Shown here: positions 1 to 4,822 of the stretch, piece after piece
How positions within the stretch are numbered: position 1 is the first letter of the stretch
Layout: each line of letters opens with the position of its first letter
DNA from: CAZHZT01 sp964537285
GTDB taxonomy: Bacteria; Bacteroidota; Bacteroidia; Chitinophagales; Saprospiraceae
Direction: 5' to 3'
DNA: 14,231 nt
NCBI GenBank assembly: GCA_964537285.1
Contig: CAZHZT010000141.1
Coordinates: forward strand, 1 to 14,231
Made by a program: the position numbers and the translations under genes
Notes under the pieces: model-generated
Seen by the model: only the letters and a program-made list of their open reading frames with translations
What the model was told of the DNA's origin: nothing
Databases searched by the model: none

Positions 1-125
1 GAATACAGCCTTGATTTTTTGCTACTTTTTTATCAAGAAAAAAGTAGATAAAGCTCTGATTAACGTTAACATGTGGATCTTTTTCACAAATATGAGTCAT
101 TCCGAAAACTCGGGATGACCCATAT
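1..125. repeat. Left copy of two-hairpin dispersed repeat (inverted relative to right end)
   Basis: Positions 1-47 are the exact reverse complement of 14183-14229. The element has two hairpins. The outer one, 22-47, is a perfect 10-bp stem CTACTTTTTT/AAAAAAGTAG around the loop ATCAAG. The inner one, 90-125, is a 16-bp stem with one A-C mismatch and one T-G wobble, built on ATGAGTCAT/ATGACCCAT. The 42 bp between them match the right copy only partly (shared TGATTAAC and TTTTCACAAA). The inner hairpin sits immediately beyond the stop codon of the minus-strand gene at 127, so it probably also acts as that gene's transcription terminator. Strings like TTGATTTTTTGCTACTTTTTT are, from memory, widely repeated in Bacteroidota genomes. 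Confidence 0.8.
90..125 (-). terminator. Probable terminator of the 328-aa minus-strand gene
   Basis: A 16-bp stem (90-105 with 110-125, loop AAAC) begins directly after the TAA stop at 127-129 when read on the minus strand. It is followed by TTTGTG, so the U-tract is short. Its position against a stop codon, and the equivalent hairpin after glnS at the other end, support a 3'-end role. Confidence 0.5.
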
Positions 126-126
126 T

Positions 127-1113
127 TTAAGAAAACACCTCCACAATTTTACTCCCGTTGAGTTCTTGTATCAAGGCATCTTCATTTTCGGAAAGTAAAT
201 TGACGATAGCTTCCAGTCGGTAGGATCCGGGGATAATGCTTTCCAGGATCAAAGGAGCCTGGATTACTGCGTTTTTAGCAATTTCATCCTTTTTATATCC
301 GATTAAAGAATGCGTGTCTCTTTCTAGTTGTTTGGCGTAAATACTGATTTCAAAAAGCTTGGCATCCTTAGGTACCTTTTTGAGGAAAAATTCAACAGAG
401 CAATTCGTTTTTTTCTGAATTAAGTCCCCAAATATGGCATTGTCATTGACTATTTTTATCTGATCTGAAGGGATGGAAGACAGCAGATCCTTTTTGTGCC
501 GACTTTTTTGAAAAGGTAAACGGGCCTTGAAAAAGGATTCCAGAAAATCCATATCTATACCTTCAAAATGGGCTTTATCTCCATTGTTTATAAGATGTTC
601 TACTTTGCCGGCTAAGGGCTCGCTTTGGCCCGCTTGGTAAAACTCGACTTGAAACTTGGATTTAGATTGAATTTCTGTGACCGTTTTAGCTGGCTCAGGG
701 GAAGGGAGACCCTTCTTTTTTTCTTTCTTTGAAGCGCTTGACTTCATATCACTGGGTTCATTTAGCCCCAGGCTTTCAAACAAGGCCTCTTTCCCTTGGT
801 TTCTGTCCTCAATATCTAAAAAAGGTTTACTGCGGCACAATTCCTGATGATTTCCTGAGCGAAGCACGAAGTGAAACTCATTATCATCATCAATATTTTT
901 ATATCGAATGGGATTGGAAATATGTTGCTTTGCCAGTTTTAAGGCTTTATCTCTGCTTATGTGAGAAGTATATGTCCGGCTAAATAATATGGGGTGCCCA
1001 AGAGAATCATTGTATGTGAAGAAGAAATCTTCCGTTTCTTCATCCATAAAGGATTCAAAGCCAAGCTTCCCCTCCGGAGGAACGATATCAAATTGGTATT
1101 CCAGGTTTTTCAT
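127..1113 (-). CDS. YegP/DUF1508-like repeat protein with C-terminal beta-rich domain, function unknown
   Basis: The 328-aa protein has no signal peptide or membrane segment and should be cytoplasmic. Residues 30-70 and 78-115 look like two DUF1508 (YegP) units: FFTYNDSLGHPILFSRTYTS, then FHFVLRSGNHQELCRSKPF, with the typical pattern of F-x-L-x-S-G-N-x-x-x-x-x-S and a following short helix. A lysine/serine/proline-rich linker follows at about 122-150. Residues 152-200 (FQVEFYQAG then GKVEHLINNGDKAHFEGID) form a further small beta unit. Residues 235-328 form a beta-rich tail ending PGSYRLEAIV...IVEVFS. That tail resembles the C-terminus of the protein encoded just upstream at 1267-1731. YegP-family domains are small beta-alpha units of unknown biochemical role. 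No good promoter is seen in the 153-bp upstream gap, so cotranscription with the upstream gene through the hairpin at 1161-1206 is possible. The ATG at 1113 is chosen because the YegP-like homology begins soon after it; no Shine-Dalgarno is visible. Confidence 0.75.
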   Translation of the reverse strand: MKNLEYQFDIVPPEGKLGFESFMDEETEDFFFTYNDSLGHPILFSRTYTSHISRDKALKLAKQHISNPIRYKNIDDDNEFHFVLRSGNHQELCRSKPFLDIEDRNQGKEALFESLGLNEPSDMKSSASKKEKKKGLPSPEPAKTVTEIQSKSKFQVEFYQAGQSEPLAGKVEHLINNGDKAHFEGIDMDFLESFFKARLPFQKSRHKKDLLSSIPSDQIKIVNDNAIFGDLIQKKTNCSVEFFLKKVPKDAKLFEISIYAKQLERDTHSLIGYKKDEIAKNAVIQAPLILESIIPGSYRLEAIVNLLSENEDALIQELNGSKIVEVFS

Positions 1114-1160
1114 TGGATCAGGGATAAGAATTAAGTAATGGGGTGGCCCAATAGCAGGTT

Positions 1161-1206
1161 AAGAGATGTTGTTTGAGGAATGAAATTCCTCAAATCAACA
1201 TCTCTT
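1161..1206. terminator. Long hairpin between the two minus-strand genes
   Basis: AAGAGATGTTG...TTTGAGGAAT pairs with ATTCCTCAAA...CAACATCTCTT, giving about 21 bp with one bulged T and a loop of only 3-4 bases. On the minus strand it lies 61 bases after the stop of the 154-aa gene and 48 bases before the start of the 328-aa gene. There is no U-run on either side, so it could be a partial terminator, an RNA-processing site or a 3'-stabilising stem rather than a classical intrinsic terminator. Confidence 0.5.
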
Positions 1207-1266
1207 TCCCAGACTAGTCTTTTCCAGGATGAACATACTTGTTTTTAAACATCCTCAGAGAAGCGT

Positions 1267-1731
1267 TTAGTCTTCGTAAACTTCAATAAGGTCTAGATCG
1301 TGAAATGCTACGATCGGACCTGGTGCGCCGCTGGCAAAATTCCAACGCAATCTTGCTACCACGCGATAAACGCCAGATGGCAAGGTGGTAGGTGGAATGT
1401 TAACATCCAACACATAATTGTTTGGTGCACCAACTGCTGCTACAGCATTCATTGGGTTGAATCCAAATTCTCCACCACCCATTTTTTCAAATAATACATC
1501 GCACTTCCAGGTACCGCCACCTAAGAAAGCAGTAAAGATACCTCTTGTTTGCCATCTAAAACGAACACAGATTGATTGGTCGCGTTGAATGATGGAGTTC
1601 GAGGGCCCTTTTGTAGCGGGTGGAATAATAGCTGGAACTTCGTTGAAATCAGCAGTGGATTGACCTTCCAACAATGTAGCGTTACCTCTAACACTAAGCG
1701 TTGATGGGGAAATTGCAACTTCAAAAGGCAT
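1267..1731 (-). CDS. Hypothetical 154-aa cytoplasmic beta-rich protein
   Basis: I do not recognise this family. The protein lacks a signal peptide and membrane segments. Predicted strands dominate: a core runs from SICVRFRWQTRG (residues 53-64) through GGTWKCDVLFEKMGGGEFGF (72-91) to LPSGVYRVVARLRW (117-130) and the last strand LDLIEVYED (146-154). The alternation suggests a single immunoglobulin-like or jelly-roll sandwich. The last 35 residues resemble the end of the protein encoded downstream at 127-1113 (P-x-G-x-YR-x-x-A ... I-x-EV). A good Bacteroidota promoter lies about 100 bp upstream (1834-1841), giving a structured leader of roughly 95 nt. The ATG at 1731 is the first Met of the frame; no Shine-Dalgarno is visible. 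A 6-bp stem (AGGATG/CATCCT, 1226-1255) lies just beyond the stop. Confidence 0.7.
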   Translation of the reverse strand: MPFEVAISPSTLSVRGNATLLEGQSTADFNEVPAIIPPATKGPSNSIIQRDQSICVRFRWQTRGIFTAFLGGGTWKCDVLFEKMGGGEFGFNPMNAVAAVGAPNNYVLDVNIPPTTLPSGVYRVVARLRWNFASGAPGPIVAFHDLDLIEVYED

Positions 1732-1747
1732 AACATTTAGGTTTTGT

Positions 1748-1798
1748 GCTGAGTATCTGTCAGGCCGCTCATCTATTGTTTATCTGAATTTACTCAGC
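1748..1798 (-). promoter_or_regulatory. Inverted repeat in the leader of the 154-aa gene
   Basis: GCTGAGTA (1748-1755) and TACTCAGC (1791-1798) are perfect 8-bp inverted arms separated by 35 bases. They lie wholly inside the predicted leader between the TACATTTG promoter element and the start codon, so the transcript could fold here. No known riboswitch was recognised. Confidence 0.35.
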
Positions 1799-1833
1799 GG
1801 GGTTTAATTATAGTTTTGCGATGAACGTTGATG

Positions 1834-1841
1834 CAAATGTA
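1834..1841 (-). promoter_or_regulatory. Bacteroidota -7 element (TACATTTG) for the 154-aa gene
   Basis: Read on the minus strand, TACATTTG followed by CA matches TAnnTTTG exactly. It is the same extended TTTGCA form as the promoter of the divergent gene at 2222-2229. No clear TTG -33 box is seen at the expected distance. Confidence 0.5.
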
Positions 1842-2198
1842 GTCGCCGGGAATTAAAAGGGACTTAATTATTGGAAAAGAGTGGATTAAAAAGGAATTAA
1901 TTTGGATTTTTTTTGAAAGATTTTAGCCCTAACTTTTTACCTGTTTTTTTAGCTAGAGGCATGCGGCAGCGTGCCTCTATCCAAAAGTAATCTTTTCTCT
2001 TGCAGGTAGCGATAAAATGAAATACCCCCATGTATTAAATATTAAGGTAAAAATTTTATTTGGTTTGAGTTATTTATTCAAAATTATAGATGAAATGAGC
2101 TGTTTTTATCGTTTTTATTCAAAATTTAATCCTAAATGGGGGATTTGGATACTTTCATAGACTTTCCTCTAGATTTCATCTTATAAGCGCCATTTTAG

Positions 2199-2229
2199 TT
2201 GACAAGCATACCCCGCAACCCTATCTTTG
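2199..2229 (+). promoter_or_regulatory. Bacteroidota sigma-A-type promoter of the 116-aa secreted protein gene
   Basis: TTG (2199-2201, within TTGAC) is separated by 20 bases from TATCTTTG (2222-2229), an exact match to the TTG-N19/20-TAnnTTTG promoter of this phylum. Transcription should start near 2235, leaving a leader of about 85 nt. Confidence 0.85.
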
Positions 2230-2234
2230 CACCG

Positions 2235-2322
2235 TAATTAATTTAAAAAACAACAACCAATAACTTTTTAACAACAACCATTTTTAACAACCATTTAATT
2301 TAAAAACAACCATTTTTATCAT
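2235..2322 (+). promoter_or_regulatory. Guanine-free repetitive leader
   Basis: From 2235 to the G of the ATG at 2323 there is not one G in 88 bases. The leader contains four imperfect copies of AACAACCATTTTTA-like units. It cannot hold a Shine-Dalgarno sequence and should be unstructured, which fits the A-rich, SD-independent initiation known in Bacteroidota. Confidence 0.6.
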
Positions 2323-2671
2323 GAGAGCAACAACCATCAAATTCTTCGGTTTTGTATTCGCATTCGTATTATTTGCTTCTTCTTTGCAAGCAAGCGCACC
2401 TGTTAAAGTTGATGACAATCCGTTAAAAACACAAATAACTAAACTGGTTCAAAATCCAGATTTGATTAGCCACGGTATTGAGTCAGCTGCTGCAAAAGTT
2501 AAATTTACCGTTTCAGTTAATCAGGAAATTAGTGTTGTATCTGTAGATACTAACAACGAGTATATTGAAAATTTCGTGAAGCAACGCCTTAATAACAAGC
2601 ATATTAACGTGCAGGGTTTAAGAAACGATGTAGTATATACGATTAACCTGAATTTCCAGGTAGCGTACTAG
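2321..2671 (+). CDS. Small secreted TonB-C-like protein
   Basis: The 116-aa protein begins with a Sec signal peptide (MRATTIKFFGFVFAFVLFAS, cleavage probably after LQA or ASA, residues 23-26). The mature part has a helix (NPLKTQITKLVQNPDLI) followed by KVKFTVSVNQEISVVSVDTN, NEYIENFVKQRLNNKHINV and VVYTINLNFQV. This beta-alpha-beta order resembles the C-terminal domain of TonB as found in many small periplasmic Bacteroidota proteins that lack the TonB membrane anchor. The family's function is not established. It is monocistronic, with a strong promoter, an unusual G-free leader, and a GC stem (2685-2710) after the stop. The ATG at 2321 is fixed by the signal peptide. Confidence 0.8.
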   Translation: MRATTIKFFGFVFAFVLFASSLQASAPVKVDDNPLKTQITKLVQNPDLISHGIESAAAKVKFTVSVNQEISVVSVDTNNEYIENFVKQRLNNKHINVQGLRNDVVYTINLNFQVAY

Positions 2672-2684
2672 TCGAGCTAAAAAT

Positions 2685-2710
2685 GCGGGACGGTGGCAAC
2701 ATCGTCCTGC
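2685..2710 (+). terminator. Possible terminator stem after the TonB-C-like gene
   Basis: GCGGGACG pairs with CGTCCTGC (8 bp, one G-T wobble, 10-base loop), starting 14 bases after the TAG stop. No T-run follows, so termination here would be weak. Confidence 0.4.
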
Positions 2711-2723
2711 ACTAAGTATAATA

Positions 2724-2833
2724 GTTCTTTGACATAAATTGTGAAAAAATAGAACTTCAAAATGATAATCCTTTCAGCCACAAGAGCATTCAAGGCTTAT
2801 CATTTTGAATTTCCACACAATTTGTCAAAGAAC
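2724..2833. repeat. Nested inverted-repeat element with boxA-like outer arms
   Basis: The outer arms GTTCTTTGACATAAATTGTG (2724-2743) and CACAATTTGTCAAAGAAC (2816-2833) pair over 19 bp with one bulged T. Inside them, TTCAAAATGATAA-t-CCTT (2756-2773) pairs with AAGG-c-TTATCATTTTGAA (2792-2809) over 18 bp with one mismatch and an 18-base loop. The outer arm resembles boxA, the NusB-S10 binding site of rRNA leaders (TGCTCTTTAACA in E. coli). If transcribed, the whole 110 nt would fold into a two-tier hairpin. Confidence 0.7.
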
Positions 2834-2859
2834 GAGTATAATCCATAGCGATAGTTCAG

Positions 2860-2975
2860 ACTGCCCAAAATTGGTTGTTTGTACTTGTTGCTTAGAAATT
2901 TAGATAGAGGAGATGATTATATCGATCATCTCCCCTCTAAATTCCTAACAATGAGCGCGCACCATTTTGGGCAGT
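2860..2975. repeat. Second nested inverted-repeat element
   Basis: The outer arms ACTGCCCAAAAT-t-GGT (2860-2875) and ACCATTTTGGGCAGT (2961-2975) pair over 15 bp. An inner stem pairs AATTTAGA...GGAGATGAT (2897-2917) with ATCATCTCC...TCTAAATT (2925-2943), and extends through TTAG/CTAA and TTG/CAA to 2888-2951. The central loop is TATATCG. Length (116 bp) and two-tier design match the 2724-2833 element, although the arm sequences differ. Confidence 0.65.
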
Positions 2976-3009
2976 TTCTTTTAGAGGAAAGAGTAGAGGT
3001 TAAAAAATT

Positions 3010-3038
3010 GTTCTTTTACACACAATGTGTCAAAGAAC
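3010..3038. repeat. Compact boxA-like hairpin
   Basis: GTTCTTTTACACA (3010-3022) pairs with TGTGTCAAAGAAC (3026-3038): 13 positions, one T-C mismatch, loop CAA. The right arm is a further copy of the TGTCAAAGAAC motif at 2824-2833. A degenerate relative follows at 3047-3076 (GGTCTTTTACAC ... GTCAAAGCAC), ending 12 bases before the glutaredoxin-like start codon. Confidence 0.65.
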
Positions 3039-3088
3039 GAAAAATCGGTCTTTTACACTGTATTTAGTCAAAGCACTAAACTATTAAC

Positions 3089-3356
3089 ATGAACCAGGAT
3101 ATTCGACTTTATGGGGCTGAAAGATGCCATAAAACACGTTTTTATATGGACTTTTTTAAAAAAAAATAACCTGGATTTCGTTTTTTATGATGTAGAAAAA
3201 GAGGAAGCGGCTGCTCTGGAATTAAGAAGCCTTTACACTACCGGAAAACTAAACTTTCCTACAATCCTAATCAAAGATAAAAAATTGAGAAATCCTCGAA
3301 TTAGTGATTTGAAAAAGTGGCTTATTAAAAAAGGGTTCGAGACGCTCCAAAAATAA
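3089..3356 (+). CDS. Glutaredoxin-like thioredoxin-fold protein, frame broken at an A9 run
   Basis: Starting at the ATG at 3089 the frame reads MNQDIRLYGAERCHKTRFYM, then DFFKKK and a stop at 3167. Moving to the next frame within the T6A9 run at 3152-3166 restores a coherent protein: ...FFKKNNLDFVFYDVEKEE to ...FETLQK, about 88 aa in all. The product has the glutaredoxin order: strand LYG, active-site Cys13 in C-H-K-T (one Cys, not CPYC), a helix, FYDVE, LYTTGKLNFPTI with the cis-proline FPT, then LRNPRISDLKKWL. Members reduce disulfides or mixed thiols in the cytoplasm; the single-Cys site would fit a monothiol type. The extra A can be a real pseudogene mutation, a homopolymer read error, or a site of polymerase slippage or ribosomal frameshifting. 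Upstream lies the boxA-like repeat cluster; downstream is a glycosyltransferase. Taking the internal ATG at 3111 would drop the active site, so I reject it as the true start. Confidence 0.7.
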
Positions 3357-3439
3357 CCTCTCCTCCCAAAGAAGGCAGCTACAAAATAAAATGCCCTCCA
3401 AAGAAGCTGGAGATGATTTATAGTCCCAATTGATTTATT

Positions 3440-3447
3440 TACCTTTG
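3440..3447 (+). promoter_or_regulatory. Candidate -7 element (TACCTTTG) of the glycosyltransferase gene
   Basis: TACCTTTG followed by C matches TAnnTTTG exactly and lies 28 bp before the ATG. No TTG occurs at the usual 19-20-base distance upstream, so strength is uncertain. Confidence 0.45.
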
Positions 3448-3475
3448 CCGGAACTTTATAACCTTTAAGCCTTTA

Positions 3476-4174
3476 ATGGAAAATAAGTTATCTATAATAA
3501 TTCCGGTTTTTAATGAAGAAGGTAGAATAGGTAAATTGCTTTCCTACCTGTTGACAAATGCTTCGGAAGAAAATGTTACAGAGATCATTGTAGTAGACGG
3601 AGGGAGCACCGATAAATCCAAAGAAATCGTTTCCCGTTTTGAAAAGGTAACCTTACTCAATGCTCCAAAAGGCAGGGCTCGACAAATGAACTTTGGCGCT
3701 CAATATGCCAAAGGCGATATTCTTTATTTCTTACATGCCGATACCTTCCCACCTTCAAATTTTGACGAACAAATTATTCTAGAAGTTAAAAGGCATAATG
3801 CCGGATGCTTTCGATTGAAATTTGATCAACCGAATCATTTTTTATTGAAAATCGCTCCGTGGTTTACGCAGTTGCACTCCCGTCTTTTTAGAGGAGGAGA
3901 TCAATCATTGTTCATTGCTAAAAAGGATTTCGAATCATTGAATGGCTATGATGAACGGTATACTATTTATGAAGATGTTGAATTCATTAATCGGATCTAT
4001 AAACGCTTTAGCTTTGAAATAATCAACGATTATGTAGTGACTTCTGAGCGGAAATTTAATAAAAACGGAACCTGGAACTTGTATATTCACTTTCTGGTAA
4101 TCCATACAATGTATTGGTTAGGAGCTTCTCCTGAAAGTTTGTACGAGTATTATTTAAAAAATATTCGAGAGTGA
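3476..4174 (+). CDS. Family 2 glycosyltransferase, TIGR04283 type
   Basis: A 232-aa GT-A-fold enzyme. Residues 5-15 (LSIIIPVFNEE) and 36-46 (EIIVVDGGSTD) form the nucleotide-sugar binding start. LHADT at 86-90 is the DxD-like metal site. GRARQMNFGA (66-75), GGDQSLFI (140-147) and YEDVEF (165-170) are the hallmark motifs of the TIGR04283 group (rSAM/selenodomain-associated transferase 2, also annotated as arsenosugar biosynthesis glycosyltransferase). Length is normal for that group. There is no membrane anchor apart from a hydrophobic stretch near 205-217 (YIHFLVIHTMYWLG). The usual radical SAM partner is absent from the window, so the arsenosugar label cannot be supported by context. The ATG at 3476 is fixed by the immediately following LSIIIP motif. 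Only three bases separate its stop from the next start, so the two genes are surely cotranscribed. Confidence 0.85.
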   Translation: MENKLSIIIPVFNEEGRIGKLLSYLLTNASEENVTEIIVVDGGSTDKSKEIVSRFEKVTLLNAPKGRARQMNFGAQYAKGDILYFLHADTFPPSNFDEQIILEVKRHNAGCFRLKFDQPNHFLLKIAPWFTQLHSRLFRGGDQSLFIAKKDFESLNGYDERYTIYEDVEFINRIYKRFSFEIINDYVVTSERKFNKNGTWNLYIHFLVIHTMYWLGASPESLYEYYLKNIRE

Positions 4175-4177
4175 GGG

Positions 4178-4444
4178 GTGAATATACACGAGCATACAGA
4201 CCATTTAAAAGTACTTGAAAGTATTGATTTTGGCCCGTCAGATGTAGTGAAACCCGGGGCGGTGGTAAAAACTAATGATCGATATATGGTGGTGGCTGTT
4301 TCTAAGCCTAAGTTTAAATTTGAGGATAAAAATTTCATTGGTATATCCACAGAGGCACCTATCTATCAATGTATAGAAGGGAAAAAAGCAGGGGATATAT
4401 GTCATTTCAATAATATTAAGTTCGAGATTCAGGAAGTTCATTAA
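4178..4444 (+). CDS. Stand-alone GreA/GreB C-terminal-like domain protein
   Basis: An 88-aa protein starting with GTG, three bases after the glycosyltransferase stop (TGA GGG GTG), a spacing typical of translational coupling. Residues 24-87 follow the GreA/GreB C-terminal pattern: VKPGAVVKTNDRYMVVAV, then FIGISTEAPIYQCIEGKKAGD, then FNNIKFEIQEV; the GKKxGD turn is the best marker. The N-terminal coiled coil that carries the catalytic acidic residues of Gre factors is missing. Any RNA-polymerase contact would therefore be of the Rnk or Gre-competitor sort (inference). The N-terminal 20 residues are unassigned. Confidence 0.6.
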   Translation: MNIHEHTDHLKVLESIDFGPSDVVKPGAVVKTNDRYMVVAVSKPKFKFEDKNFIGISTEAPIYQCIEGKKAGDICHFNNIKFEIQEVH

Positions 4445-4705
4445 TAATAGTTCATCAAGCGCTGGAATGCAATAAAAATACTTGCCCCACAGGAGTAGCT
4501 ACCCAAAAGAAGGAGTTGCAAATAGGCCTGGATCCAATGGATAAGGGTAGCAGAGTGGCTAATTATGATCAAGAAATGGTTTATTGGTATGGCTGTCTAC
4601 GCAACTTTTTGGCCAACAAATTAATCGTCCGCAGCATTTTTGTAACACCGCTCCCAAAAAGTCGGATCAATAGAAATAAAGTTCCACACAATTTGTCAAA
4701 GTACT

Positions 4706-4761
4706 AGAAATAATAAAATAAGTTGTCGTGCGTCAGCACGACAACTTATTTTATTATTTCT
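4706..4761. terminator. Perfect 25-bp hairpin, probable bidirectional terminator
   Basis: The arms 4706-4730 and 4737-4761 are perfectly complementary over 25 bp around the loop CGTCAG. The stem has a GTTGTCGTG/CACGACAAC tip and an AT-rich base AGAAATAATAAAATAA. The T-rich right arm would supply the U-rich end for transcripts coming from the glycosyltransferase-GreAB pair. It separates that transcription unit from the dehydrogenase gene, whose candidate promoter begins 15 bp later. Confidence 0.75.
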
Positions 4762-4775
4762 GTCCTCCTATTTTA

Positions 4776-4806
4776 TTGTTCAATTCTAATATTATCCCTA
4801 ATTTAC
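4776..4806 (+). promoter_or_regulatory. Candidate promoter of the sugar dehydrogenase gene
   Basis: TTG (4776-4778), a 20-base spacer, then TAATTTAC (4799-4806), which departs from TAnnTTTG at two positions. Spacing is right, and it lies between the 25-bp hairpin and the ATG. Confidence 0.4.
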
Positions 4807-4822
4807 CCATTAAAAAAATTCT

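Larger units (their letters stand above)
1732..2320. other. Divergent intergenic region, 589 bp, no gene
   Basis: The spacer holds the two outward-facing promoters. It also has a hairpin at 1954-1979 (stem TAGAGGCATGC/GCGTGCCTCTA, 11 bp with one T-G wobble, loop GGCA), a widely spaced inverted pair CCCCCAT (2025-2031) / ATGGGGG (2136-2142), and a 13-bp direct repeat TTTATTCAAAATT at 2073-2085 and 2114-2126. The middle is very AT-rich. No open frame of convincing composition was found. Confidence 0.7.
4445..4822 (+). other. Intergenic region of 378 bp with repeats, no convincing gene
   Basis: It contains small inverted pairs (GCTACCC 4498-4504 / GGGTAGC 4545-4551; ACTTTTTGG 4604-4612 / CCAAAAAGT 4654-4662), a 20-bp exact copy of TTCCACACAATTTGTCAAAG at 4682-4701 (also at 2811-2830), a perfect 25-bp hairpin at 4706-4761, and a weak promoter for the next gene. 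A 63-codon frame at 4516-4707 is not accepted as a gene because its end is made of the repeat. Confidence 0.6.

Noticed and set aside
729..983. Plus-strand frame of 84 codons inside the YegP-like gene
   Set aside because: It is antisense to a coherent 328-aa protein and has no domain-like pattern, leader or promoter.
2879..3067. 62-codon frame in the repeat cluster
   Set aside because: It is built entirely from the arms of the inverted repeats at 2860-2975 and 3010-3038 and crosses both hairpins.
3330..3345. GGGTTCGAGACGC as a possible tRNA T-arm
   Set aside because: It is coding sequence of the glutaredoxin-like gene, with no acceptor or anticodon arms around it.
3111..3356. 81-aa protein starting at the internal ATG 3111
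   Set aside because: This reading loses the LYGAERC active-site segment that is present in the other frame from 3089; the frame change at A9 explains both halves.
4516..4707. 63-codon frame after the GreA/B-like gene
   Set aside because: Its last codons are the 20-bp repeat also found at 2811-2830, it needs a TTG start, and no family is recognisable. A decayed gene fragment cannot be excluded.
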